Shown: in pieces, positions 42,491-50,589 of the stretch
How positions within the stretch are numbered: position 1 is the first letter of the stretch
Layout of the letters: each line of letters starts with the position of its first letter
Origin: Paraburkholderia nodosa DSM 21604
Lineage (GTDB): Bacteria; Pseudomonadota; Gammaproteobacteria; Burkholderiales; Burkholderiaceae
Reading direction: 5' to 3'
DNA: 64,000 nucleotides
NCBI RefSeq assembly: GCF_000519185.1
Contig: NZ_JAFA01000010.1
Coordinates: forward strand, 86,785 to 150,784
Position numbers and translations under genes: made by a program
Notes under the pieces: generated by a model
What the model was told of the DNA's origin: nothing
The model's database searches: none
What the model saw: only the letters and a program-made list of their open reading frames with translations

Positions 42491-44733
42491 GATTGCTTCG
42501 ATCCCAACTCGCCCGCCTGCGCCTCGGTCGAACGTACGAGACGCTCGCGTGAGCCCATCAGCAGATGCCTGAACAACTCCTTCAGGCCGCGCACGCCGAC
42601 GCCGAGCACCTCGAACAGGCTGCGCAACGGCCGGTCGCGACGATAGCGGCCCCAGGAAGCAATCCAGCTGTCGGCGCGCGAGAAGGTCACGCGCATCAGG
42701 TCGCGTTCCTGATCGATTGTCAGGGCCGGGAAACTCACGCCCACGGTGCGGCCGCGGCACACCTGGACCTCGGCGGGGAACCTGCCCTCGTAGTCGTCGC
42801 GGAACACCGAGACCACGACGCGCTCGCCACGCTGAGGCAGCGGCGCGTCCTCGGGCAGCACGAGTCCGAGCCCGCCGTGCGAATAGTCGCTGGTCTGGCA
42901 GACAACGCGACGCCCGTCGGCCAGACGGATGGCGGCCGGCAACTCGATCTGCACGCGCGGCATGAGGCGCAGTTGCCTCGACTCGGACGCCACGCCTGCC
43001 GCCGCGCTCAGGTTCATGACGTTGTAGATCACCCAGACCAGGTTGAACAGAATACTCATCGCCTCGGGCCAGCCGGGACTGCGGATCAGACCGGCCACCC
43101 CCACCGCGAAGCCGGCAAGGTTGATGAGCAACAGAACGATGTAGGGCCGCGCCATCGCCCAATCCAGGAAGGACTGCCGGATCACCCCGCCCTTGGACGT
43201 CACGTTGAAGCCTCTACTGCCGGGAAACAGCACGGCCTGGAGCGCGGGCAGAATCACGTACCACGCCAGCACCGTTTCGTAGACCTCGCTCCAGAACGAA
43301 TGACGGAAGCGTCCCTGAATGCGCGAGGCGCCGATGCTCGAAATCACGAGATGCGGCACGGCATAGGCGAGCACCATCAGCGCCGACGCATGAAAGACGT
43401 GCGCGCCGAAGAACAGATAGGCCATCGGCGTGATCAGGAACACGATGCGCGGCAAGCCGAAGAAGAAGTGCATCATCGCGCTGAGGTAGCACAGCCGTTG
43501 CGGCAGCGTCAGCCCCGAGATCAACAACGGGTTGAACTGGCGGAAGATCTCCGCCATGCCGCGCGCCCAGCGAATCCGCTGGCCGATGTGGCGGCCCAGG
43601 CTCTCGGTCGCGAGGCCCGCCGCCTGCGGAATGGCGAGATAGCCCGTGTTGTAGCCCTTCATGCTCATCTTGAGCGCGGTCAGCGCGTCTTCGGTGACGC
43701 TTTCGGTCGCGACGCCGCCCACTTCGTCGAGCGCGGAGCGCCGCAACACCGCGCAGGAACCGCAAAAAAACGCGGCATTCCAGAGATCGTTGCCGTTTTG
43801 CAGCACGCCATAGAACAGGTCGCCCTCGTTGGGCACCTTGCGGTAGGTTTCGAGGTTGCGCTCGAACGGATCGGGCGAATAGAACACGTGCGGCGTCTGC
43901 ACCATGGCCATCTTCGGATCTTTCAGGAACCAGCCCATGCAGATCTGCAGAAACGAGCGCGTGGTGACGTGATCGCAGTCGAACACGGCGATGTACTCGC
44001 CGTGGGTCTTCGCCAGCGCCGCGTTGAGATTGCCCGCCTTGGCGTGCGTGTTGTCGGGGCGGGTCAGATAGTCCACGCCGGCCTGCTCGCAGAATGCCCG
44101 GAACTCGTCACGGCGGCCGTCGTCGAGCAGGTACACGCGCAGCTTGTCGGCGGGCCAGTCGAGCAGCGTCGCGGCCAGCACCGACTGCCGCACCACGTCG
44201 AGCGGCTCGTTGTAGGTGGGGATATAGACGTCCACCGTGGGCCAGGCCGACGTATCGGCCGGCAGCGGCGCAGGCCGGCGATGCAGCGGCCAGAGCGTCT
44301 GGAAGTAGCTGCACAACAGCATGAGCACCGCGTAGCCTTCGGCCAGCAACAGCAGATAGCCGAAGGTCCTGTCCAGCGAGTTGGTGAAGGACAGGGTCTG
44401 CGTCACGCGCCAGTACAGGTAGCGCAGCGACATGAATACCGACAACGCCACCAGCGACACGGTGAGGACGCGGCCGCGCACGCGGCTCAGCGCGATCGCG
44501 ACGCCCATGCACAGGATGGCGAACAGCCACTGCTTCGACACCGCCAGATGGACCGTCATGGCCGACGTGAACAACAGCACGGCCGCCAGCGTCACGAGCA
44601 CGCGTGACCAGCGCGACGCGAGAAGCGACGCACCCGCTTGCAGCAGTGTGTCGTCCCAGTCTCCGGCATCGTCACTTTGCCCCGCACCGGCCGCTTGTCG
44701 TTGCGGCCGCAACGATTTCCGCCTGGCGATCAT
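42487..44733 (-). CDS. bcsA: Cellulose synthase catalytic subunit BcsA
   Basis: 748 residues. Polymerises UDP-glucose into beta-1,4-glucan and threads it through its own membrane channel. Family GT2 motifs are complete: Asp204/Asp205 (LLDDG), DCD at 252-254, TED at 347-349 (catalytic base Asp349), FFCGSCAVLRR and QRIRW at 385-389. Helices flank the glycosyltransferase domain. A PilZ domain (about 585-690) keeps both c-di-GMP motifs: RLMPR (589-593, RxxxR) and DYSHGG (616-621, DxSxxG), so activation by c-di-GMP is expected. Its ATG overlaps the bcsP stop (ATGA) and its stop overlaps the first bcsB start, showing tight coupling. Confidence 0.97.
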   Translation of the reverse strand: MIARRKSLRPQRQAAGAGQSDDAGDWDDTLLQAGASLLASRWSRVLVTLAAVLLFTSAMTVHLAVSKQWLFAILCMGVAIALSRVRGRVLTVSLVALSVFMSLRYLYWRVTQTLSFTNSLDRTFGYLLLLAEGYAVLMLLCSYFQTLWPLHRRPAPLPADTSAWPTVDVYIPTYNEPLDVVRQSVLAATLLDWPADKLRVYLLDDGRRDEFRAFCEQAGVDYLTRPDNTHAKAGNLNAALAKTHGEYIAVFDCDHVTTRSFLQICMGWFLKDPKMAMVQTPHVFYSPDPFERNLETYRKVPNEGDLFYGVLQNGNDLWNAAFFCGSCAVLRRSALDEVGGVATESVTEDALTALKMSMKGYNTGYLAIPQAAGLATESLGRHIGQRIRWARGMAEIFRQFNPLLISGLTLPQRLCYLSAMMHFFFGLPRIVFLITPMAYLFFGAHVFHASALMVLAYAVPHLVISSIGASRIQGRFRHSFWSEVYETVLAWYVILPALQAVLFPGSRGFNVTSKGGVIRQSFLDWAMARPYIVLLLINLAGFAVGVAGLIRSPGWPEAMSILFNLVWVIYNVMNLSAAAGVASESRQLRLMPRVQIELPAAIRLADGRRVVCQTSDYSHGGLGLVLPEDAPLPQRGERVVVSVFRDDYEGRFPAEVQVCRGRTVGVSFPALTIDQERDLMRVTFSRADSWIASWGRYRRDRPLRSLFEVLGVGVRGLKELFRHLLMGSRERLVRSTEAQAGELGSKQS

Positions 44734-45176
44734 GGCGCACCACGCTGCGCAACATCGCCACGAGGTTCATTGCGTTCCATGAGGCGCGCAAACACACTGC
44801 TCAGCGCGGCGGACTGCTGCACCGCGACGACAGGCTCGGGCGTGGGTTGAACGACAGGCTCTTCGAGTGCGGCCTGTTCAGCCGGGAGAGGTTCGGACGC
44901 GGCAGCGGGCATGGCGCAAACCGCGTCGGGTGACGCCTCGGTCGTAACGGGCGCATCGAGCGCATCAGCCGTAACGGGAAGATCGGCCGGATCAGCGGCG
45001 TCGGCCTGCGCCGACGCGACAGGCGCGGGTGCGACGAGATCCGGCTCCGCCGCGTCCAGCGTGGACCAGCGCCCACGCAGACCTTGCGTCTGCTCCGCCC
45101 TTTCCACTTCCCGGTACTGCGATGGGCTTGCGTCCGCTACCTCGAAAAGATTCGCAATGTCCGATGCACTGCTCAT
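44730..45176 (-). CDS. bcsP: BcsP-like proline/alanine-rich cellulose biosynthesis protein
   Basis: 148 residues. The N-terminus SSASDIANLFEVADASPSQYREVER fits the short helical SDIxxLFxxFGxxxxxYxEI element shared by BcsP/BcsR-type accessory proteins. Residues ~40-125 are an Ala/Pro/Glu-rich low-complexity stretch, and the C-terminus SSVFARLMERNEP is a second short helix. BcsP proteins are known from betaproteobacterial BcsD operons, where they organise the BcsD scaffold. Position between bcsD and bcsA agrees. The call rests on the N-terminal motif and context. Confidence 0.75.
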   Translation of the reverse strand: MSSASDIANLFEVADASPSQYREVERAEQTQGLRGRWSTLDAAEPDLVAPAPVASAQADAADPADLPVTADALDAPVTTEASPDAVCAMPAAASEPLPAEQAALEEPVVQPTPEPVVAVQQSAALSSVFARLMERNEPRGDVAQRGAP

Positions 45177-45273
45177 GCCCCGACCCCGTAGTATTCGTTG
45201 TGCTGTCCATCAAGGCGCGTCATGCGCGCAGCACGTTTTGTGTTTTTTTACTGAACTGCCGACCTGCCGACCT

Positions 45274-45693
45274 CTACTTACCAAACAGGAAAACCATCGT
45301 GCCCGACGCATCCGCAGGACCCGCCGTGGTCATGCGCAACTGAGTGTCGGCGCCCAACTGATGCATCCACGCTTCATAGGCCCCTTCGAGGAACGCCCCG
45401 GCCCACGCCACGTTCTCCGCGCCGAATACGGCCGTGAGCGGTGCGTGGTAATGCGTGAGCACCAGCCAGTCCTGAGCCTCGCGTATCTCGACCCGGCCCC
45501 AGTCCAGCTCGCCCCACACCTGATTCATGGCGTCCCGCATCGCAGCCACGGTGGCCGCCTCACCAGGTGCATATTGATGCGCGAATTGACCGCCCGCAGC
45601 GCGCATAAGCTGGGTCAAAAACCTGGGCGTCAGGTTCTGCGTCAACGCTTGCGTGAGGAACGACAGGAACGGACGCCATTGCGGTGCTGGCAT
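45274..45693 (-). CDS. bcsD: Cellulose synthase subunit BcsD
   Basis: 139 residues. QWRPFLSFLTQALTQNL at the N-terminus, RAAGGQFAHQYAP, LDWGRVEIREAQDWLVLTHY and AFLEGAYEAWMHQLG match the BcsD/AcsD fold, which forms octameric rings aligning glucan chains for crystalline cellulose. First gene of the operon. AGGTG 9 bases upstream favours the ATG at 45693; earlier in-frame starts at 45702 and 45705 are possible. A 97-base gap separates it from bcsP. Confidence 0.85.
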   Translation of the reverse strand: MPAPQWRPFLSFLTQALTQNLTPRFLTQLMRAAGGQFAHQYAPGEAATVAAMRDAMNQVWGELDWGRVEIREAQDWLVLTHYHAPLTAVFGAENVAWAGAFLEGAYEAWMHQLGADTQLRMTTAGPADASGTMVFLFGK

Positions 45694-45906
45694 GGAATTC
45701 ATCACCTATTCATGCGCCCGGAAAGGAGACGCACAGGGTCAACAGAATTTGCAGAAGCAGCCATAGTCACCATTCGGGCAGTGACCGGCGTTAAGCGCAG
45801 GCGATCCTTGTGGGTGATTCCGGAAGAACGGCGGATCAACTGACGCGCGGCGGATTATACGTATTATTCTCGCCGTGTTTATTATTTAATTTGTCTTCAG
45901 CGCTAA

Positions 45907-45930
45907 ATTTGTCACGCGTGCGCGACAAAT
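45907..45930. promoter_or_regulatory. Inverted repeat ATTTGTC-N10-GACAAAT upstream of bcsD
   Basis: Perfect 7-bp arms at 45907-45913 and 45924-45930 with a GC-rich 10-base spacer, in an AT-rich region about 220-240 bases before bcsD. It could be an activator site or part of a silencer-bound region. Confidence 0.4.
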
Positions 45931-45936
45931 CAAAAA

Positions 45937-45952
45937 GCGAAAACGTTTGCGC
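45937..45952. promoter_or_regulatory. LacI/PurR-like operator near bcs promoter
   Basis: GCGAAAACGTTTGCGC; on the minus strand GCGCAAACGTTTTCGC. It closely follows the PurR/LacI-family pattern GCAAACGTTTNC with central ACGT. It lies about 245-260 bases upstream of the bcsD start and seven bases from the neighbouring inverted repeat. Confidence 0.5.
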
Positions 45953-46139
45953 ATAAAAAAGGGGCGCGCCAATTTAACGCCGCATCGAATTCATTAACCC
46001 ATACCGCCGGCTTCCTCGAATACGAAACACGAATTCGGTCGTTTTCATTTTGAGCTGGCAATTTCGCCGCGCATTTATAAATTCACCTGGATTCGCTAAT
46101 GATTCATGCCGAAGTGTCATTTCCGCGAATTCGATCAGG
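45953..46139. other. AT-rich intergenic DNA upstream of the cellulose operon
   Basis: No gene seen. This is the most AT-rich stretch of the region and includes A-tracts near 45955 and TTTATAAATT near 46072-46081. It separates the two LacI-like palindromes and probably belongs to the bcs control region. Confidence 0.4.
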
Positions 46140-46153
46140 TGCAAACGTTTGCA
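46140..46153. promoter_or_regulatory. Perfect 14-bp LacI-like palindrome downstream of the DHA2 exporter gene
   Basis: TGCAAACGTTTGCA is a perfect palindrome two bases after the exporter stop codon. It shares the core AAACGTTTGC with the site at 45937-45952, with centres about 202 bases apart. There is no T tract, so it is not an intrinsic terminator. Confidence 0.5.
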
Positions 46154-46155
46154 GC

Positions 46156-47772
46156 TCATTTCCTGTGCTGTATGGCTAGCGCCGCAATACCCGCTCCAGC
46201 GAATGCGCACGCGGCAGACACAATGGCGACGGCACGCAGCGCGTCGATCATCGCGTCCGCTTCCGCACGCGCCACCAGCGTTGCGTGCGGCGTGCCGGCG
46301 CCGTCCGATGCGAGCCCGCCTTGCCCATCCGGCTCCAGCAGCTGCCGCGTCTCGCGTGCGTCCACCGGCACGTGCAATGCGTCGAGGCGCGACGCCAGCG
46401 CTGCGTGATGCGACCACACGAACACGATGCCGAGCACCGCCACCGCCAGCAGGCTCGCCACGCGTGCAACGGCATTGTTGATGCCGGATGCGACGCCGGT
46501 GCGCTCGCTCGACACCGAGCCCATCACGGTCGTGGTGAGCGGCGCGACGGTGATCGTCATGCCGAGCCCGAGCACCGCGAGCGCAGGAAAGAATCCGGTC
46601 CAGTAGCTGCCGCGCACGAACGGCAACGCCAATAGCGTGAACCCGAGCCCGGCGACGCCCGGGCCAACGGTCAACAGCGCGCGCGAGCCAAAGCGGCTCG
46701 TCAGGCCACCGGTGAAGCGCGACAGCAAGCCGATGATGACGGGCACCGGCAGCAGCGCCGCGCCCGCTTCGGTCGCGGTGAAACCATGCGCGCGGATCAG
46801 CGTGAACGGCAGGAAGAAGAATGCGCCGCCGAGCCCGAAGTAAAGCAGCAGTGTGACGAGGTTCGCGCCGGTGAAGTCGCGCGAACGGAACACATCGAGC
46901 GGCATCATGGGGTTGGCGCTGCGCGATTCGATCATGACGAACGCCGCGAGCACGAGCACGCCGGCGCCGATTGCGACCAGTACGACCGGATGCTGGAAAC
47001 CTCGCGCCGACGCCTGGGTCAGCCCGAAAGTCAGACTGGCGAGTCCCCCGGCCGCGGCCAGCGCGCCGGGCCAGTCGAGCTGCCCGGGCGCATCGGGCCT
47101 GTGGCTGTTGGGCACCGATGAAATGGCGAGCGCGATGGTTAGCGCGGCGAGCGGGACGTTCAGGAAGAAGATCGCGCGCCAGGAAAATGCATCGACGAGC
47201 CAGCCGCCCGCCACGGGCCCCACCGCCGACGTGATCGCGCCGACGCCCGCCCAGGTGCCGATCGCCCGGCCACGCGCTTCGTCGTCGAACACCGCGCCGA
47301 TGATCGCGAGGCTGCTGGGTACGAGCAGCGCCGCGCCGATGCCTTGAACCGCGCGCGCGGCGATCAGCGCAGCCGCATTCGGCGCGAGGCCGCAAGCCGC
47401 CGACGCCAGCGTAAACAGCGCGATGCCCGCGATGAACACCGTGCGGCGGCCAAGCTTGTCACCCATCGACCCGCCGACCAGCACGAGGGAGCCGAGAAAC
47501 AGCAAATACGCGTTGACGACCCATTGCATCGCGGCGACGCTCGCACCGAGTTCGCTCTGAATGGACGGCAGTGCGACGTTGACGACGGAGCCGTCGATGA
47601 ACGCCATGCTCGAACCCAGGATCGTCGCCGCGAGCGCGAGACGCTTGCGCCGGCACGGACGGTCGACTGAGGTGGGCTGCGTGCGGATGACGAGCTCGTC
47701 GCACGGGCTCGCCTGCGCGGCGACGACATGCGCGCCCTTCGGCCCGCTTTCAACAAGATCCGGGTTGGCCAA
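46156..47772 (-). CDS. MFS drug:proton antiporter, DHA2 (EmrB/QacA) family
   Basis: 538 residues, about 14 membrane helices. Family marks are the motif around GSSMAFIDGSVVNVALPSI in helix 1, GDKLGRRTVFIAGI (motif A), the helix 4-5 text RAVQGIGAALLVPSSLAII (motif B), and GPVAGGWLVDAFSWRAIFFLN (motif C). Exports hydrophobic compounds using proton influx. The C-terminal ~130 residues include a long loop (ETRQLLEPDGQGG) before the final helix. It is divergent from the lipoprotein lipase gene; no dedicated regulator gene adjoins it. Confidence 0.92.
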   Translation of the reverse strand: MANPDLVESGPKGAHVVAAQASPCDELVIRTQPTSVDRPCRRKRLALAATILGSSMAFIDGSVVNVALPSIQSELGASVAAMQWVVNAYLLFLGSLVLVGGSMGDKLGRRTVFIAGIALFTLASAACGLAPNAAALIAARAVQGIGAALLVPSSLAIIGAVFDDEARGRAIGTWAGVGAITSAVGPVAGGWLVDAFSWRAIFFLNVPLAALTIALAISSVPNSHRPDAPGQLDWPGALAAAGGLASLTFGLTQASARGFQHPVVLVAIGAGVLVLAAFVMIESRSANPMMPLDVFRSRDFTGANLVTLLLYFGLGGAFFFLPFTLIRAHGFTATEAGAALLPVPVIIGLLSRFTGGLTSRFGSRALLTVGPGVAGLGFTLLALPFVRGSYWTGFFPALAVLGLGMTITVAPLTTTVMGSVSSERTGVASGINNAVARVASLLAVAVLGIVFVWSHHAALASRLDALHVPVDARETRQLLEPDGQGGLASDGAGTPHATLVARAEADAMIDALRAVAIVSAACAFAGAGIAALAIQHRK

Positions 47773-47983
47773 GTTCGCTCCCGTGTCGATCGATGGTGAC
47801 TAGAGTCTGTTGATGCCAGCGGCGCGAGTCAACCCGGGAGAGCGCATGGGCGTCGGCCGCGGATCACCGTGCGGACGCGATCCAGATCAGGCTGGTATAC
47901 ATCGGTCTGCCGGCCACCGCGCTGCGCCGTCCCCCATTTCGCCACACGCTTGAGCGCGACCGCGCGAATGGCCTGGATCCTTC

Positions 47984-50062
47984 ATGACGCGCCCTTACCC
48001 ATCACGCATGTCGCGTTGCCCGCAGTTAGCCCATCTGTCGGCCAATGTGTCGGCCCTCGTCGTTGCCGCGCTGCTATGCGGCTGCGCGATGGTGCGCGTG
48101 AACTCGCTCGGCCCGCAGCAGTACTTTGCCATGCGTCGGGGAGATATTCTCTCGACCGGCCAGTTGAGCGCGGCGACACAGGCCACGTTGCGGGTTGCGG
48201 CCCTGGACGAAAGTTCGTGCCAGAGTGCGCCGCAAGCGTGTATCGATACGATCGCAACCGTCGGCGGACTCAGTACCGAACAGCGCCTTGCCTGCCTCGC
48301 CGAGTTATCGCTCCAGATGGCGCTCGAGCAAACGCCGCCTGCCGGCGCCCCCTGGACCGACGCGCAATTCGATTCGTGGCTCAAGACAGCGCGATACGCG
48401 TACGCGTTTCTGTTCCTCGGCCAGCGCACGGCGGGCGAACGGGCATTCGAGGACCGCCAGACGCAGGTTCGCGACTACTACAACTATGCGGTCCAGGAGC
48501 TTGCCGGCGCGCTGTTTCTGCGCGGCACCACCACTGAAACGACCACCGGCCAGCGCGATCCGGCAAAGCAGTTCATAGCAGGCTGGACCATCCATGTCGA
48601 CCTGAGAGAGGTCCGGCTGCCCGAGGGCGTACGCGAACTCAGCGAAGTCATTCCCGCCTCGGGACTGTCGTTCGCGGGACTCCACAGTACCTATCGCCGT
48701 GACGGTCTGGGTGCGGATCTGGTTGCGGTCACGCAGCCCGCCCAACCCGACCCGGATAGCGCGACGACTAACAGCGCAGCGACAAGCGCTGAAGACGATG
48801 CAAATGCGAACGCAGGCGCAACCATCTGGCTCGCACCCGGCTCGCGTCCATTCAATGAAATGCCTTCGCCGAACGTCACCGCACTGCTGCTGTTCGGCAA
48901 TGGCACGCTCGAGCAGCTGCTCGATTCGCACGACGTGGTGTTCTCCGCCTACGATCCGTTTCGCGTAGAGAGCGTAGAGATCAATGGCGAGACCGTGCCG
49001 CTCGCGGCCAACTTCAGTGCGGGCTACGGCATCTGGCTTGCCCGCTCCGGCTTTGCCAGGCAGTCCTTGCGTTCGCTGCTCGGCCGCACGAGGGGCATCG
49101 ATCGTCCGCGCATCTACATGATGCAACCGTTCGATCCGGACCGGCGCATCGTGCTGATGCTGCACGGGTTGGCCAGCAGTCCCGAGGCGTGGGTCAACGT
49201 CGCCAACGACATTCAGGGCGACGAAATGCTTCGCCGGCATTTCCAGGTCTGGCAGGTCTACTACCCGACCAACGCGCCCATTCTCGTGAACCTCGCGAGG
49301 ATACGGCAGGCCGTGCAACTGACACTCGCGCATTTCGATCCCGCAGGCGAGCTGCCAGCGTCGAACGGTATGGTGCTGATCGGGCACAGCATGGGCGGCG
49401 TGCTCGCGCGGTTGCTCGTGTCGTCCTCCGACGACGTTCTGTGGATAACCATCCAGAACAAGTACCTGCCCGAAGGCGTCGACATCGTGCGCGAGGATGA
49501 GCGGCTCGATCGTCTGCTGCGCTTTACGCCGATGCCACAGGTCGAGCGCGCGATCTTCATCGCCACGCCGCATCGCGGCACGCCGTTCGCGAGCAATCGC
49601 CTGTCTCGCTGGGTCGCAAACCTGGTGCGCCTGCCGCTTGCGCTGTTCAAGGAGATCGACGAGATGCTGCAGAGCGCCACCAACGCCGATAGCACCCAGC
49701 GGGCCGGAAAGACCATCCCGATTCCCAACAGCATCGAGCAGTTGCGGGAGACCGATCCGATCATCCAGTCGATTTCACGACTGCCGATCAGCCCCGATGT
49801 GTGCTTTCACTCGATCATTGCGCGACGCCGTGCGACGGGCCCGCTCGAAGATTCCGATGACGGGGTCGTCCCCTATCGCAGCGCGCACCTCGATGGCGCG
49901 CTCTCCGAAAAGGTGATCGTTTCGGGACATAGCGTTCAGGAAACTCCTGAGGCGATTTTCGAAATCCGCCGCATTTTGCACGAGGATATCGAGGTGTTTG
50001 ATAACCAGGGCGCACACGAAGGCGCTTGCGGCAGGCCCCAGGCTGTGCGTGAGATGCCGTGA
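47984..50062 (+). CDS. Lipoprotein alpha/beta hydrolase (lipase-like)
   Basis: 692 residues. The N-terminus has a hydrophobic signal and lipobox LCGC with Cys34 as the lipidation site, so it is probably anchored in the outer membrane or periplasm. A ~320-residue domain of unknown family follows, including a low-complexity insert (TTNSAATSAEDDANANAG). The C-terminal hydrolase domain begins near RRIVLMLHGLASSPEAW (oxyanion HG) with nucleophile Ser469 in GHSMGG, IATPHRGTPFA, and acid/His candidates in DSDDGVVPY and SGHSVQ. The substrate is unknown; lipid or ester hydrolysis is likely. An alternative start at 48008 would also leave a good lipoprotein signal. Confidence 0.82.
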   Translation: MTRPYPSRMSRCPQLAHLSANVSALVVAALLCGCAMVRVNSLGPQQYFAMRRGDILSTGQLSAATQATLRVAALDESSCQSAPQACIDTIATVGGLSTEQRLACLAELSLQMALEQTPPAGAPWTDAQFDSWLKTARYAYAFLFLGQRTAGERAFEDRQTQVRDYYNYAVQELAGALFLRGTTTETTTGQRDPAKQFIAGWTIHVDLREVRLPEGVRELSEVIPASGLSFAGLHSTYRRDGLGADLVAVTQPAQPDPDSATTNSAATSAEDDANANAGATIWLAPGSRPFNEMPSPNVTALLLFGNGTLEQLLDSHDVVFSAYDPFRVESVEINGETVPLAANFSAGYGIWLARSGFARQSLRSLLGRTRGIDRPRIYMMQPFDPDRRIVLMLHGLASSPEAWVNVANDIQGDEMLRRHFQVWQVYYPTNAPILVNLARIRQAVQLTLAHFDPAGELPASNGMVLIGHSMGGVLARLLVSSSDDVLWITIQNKYLPEGVDIVREDERLDRLLRFTPMPQVERAIFIATPHRGTPFASNRLSRWVANLVRLPLALFKEIDEMLQSATNADSTQRAGKTIPIPNSIEQLRETDPIIQSISRLPISPDVCFHSIIARRRATGPLEDSDDGVVPYRSAHLDGALSEKVIVSGHSVQETPEAIFEIRRILHEDIEVFDNQGAHEGACGRPQAVREMP

Positions 50063-50075
50063 ATGGCGCCTTCGT

Positions 50076-50528
50076 CTAGTCCGCCGCCATGCGCTTTCGC
50101 GCGGTCATAAAAGGTCCGGTCGGCTGGCGCGCCGGCGCGAAGCGGTCGAAGCCCACGGGGCCGGGCATGTCGATATAAACCGCCTCCATTCCTTGCCGGC
50201 TATAGCTTTCATGCCAGAAGCCCGCGCCGCCGCTGTCGCGCAGAAACTCGCCCCACCAGCGCGAATGCGGCGCGCTGCGGGTAAAGGCTTCGAGACTTTC
50301 GAGGTCGCGCCAATACTGGCGGATGCCGACATGATTGAGGGCGAAGAGGAACTGCTCGCTGGAGAGCAATCCCTCAGGCGGATTCAAATCGATTTGCCGC
50401 AAGCCTTTGCCGATGCCGAACAAGGTCGCGATCCCGCGCATCCGGCGCACGCGAAAGCCCAGGATGATGACCACAAGATTCGGGTACGTGCTGAGGTCGA
50501 CGGACCTACGGGTAACAGAGGCTTGCAT
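50076..50528 (-). CDS. DUF4188 family protein (monooxygenase-like)
   Basis: 150 residues matching DUF4188: LVVIILGFRVRRMRG at the N-terminus, GLLSSEQFLFALNHVGIRQYWRDLESLEAF, HSRWWGEFLRDSGG and the signature GFWHESYSRQGMEAVYIDMPGPVG. The ferredoxin-like fold and WHE/WHET motif relate it to dimeric heme-binding monooxygenases and phenylacetaldoxime dehydratases; biochemical role unproven. It is divergent from a TetR gene and shares operator-like repeats with it, so it is probably the main TetR target. Confidence 0.82.
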   Translation of the reverse strand: MQASVTRRSVDLSTYPNLVVIILGFRVRRMRGIATLFGIGKGLRQIDLNPPEGLLSSEQFLFALNHVGIRQYWRDLESLEAFTRSAPHSRWWGEFLRDSGGAGFWHESYSRQGMEAVYIDMPGPVGFDRFAPARQPTGPFMTARKRMAAD

Positions 50529-50540
50529 GGCGGCTCCCGG

Positions 50541-50586
50541 TTGTTTACGCTGTAAGCATAGCCCCGAATGATTACAGTGTAAACAA
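50541..50586. promoter_or_regulatory. Paired TetR operator-like repeats between DUF4188 and TetR genes
   Basis: TTGTTTACGCTGTAA (50541-50555) and TTACAGTGTAAACAA (50572-50586) are inverted copies with one mismatch. Each arm itself contains a near-perfect dyad, TTACnnTGTAA, so this may be two dimer sites. Together they fill most of the 61-base gap between the divergent starts. Confidence 0.7.
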
Positions 50587-50589
50587 CAA

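Noticed and set aside
39866..44607. Long plus-strand frames (791 and 680 codons) over bcsB and bcsA
   Set aside because: Shadows of the cellulose genes with extreme Arg/Gln/Ala composition.
46140..46153. Terminator of the DHA2 exporter gene
   Set aside because: Palindrome has no loop or T tract; better explained as a protein-binding site.
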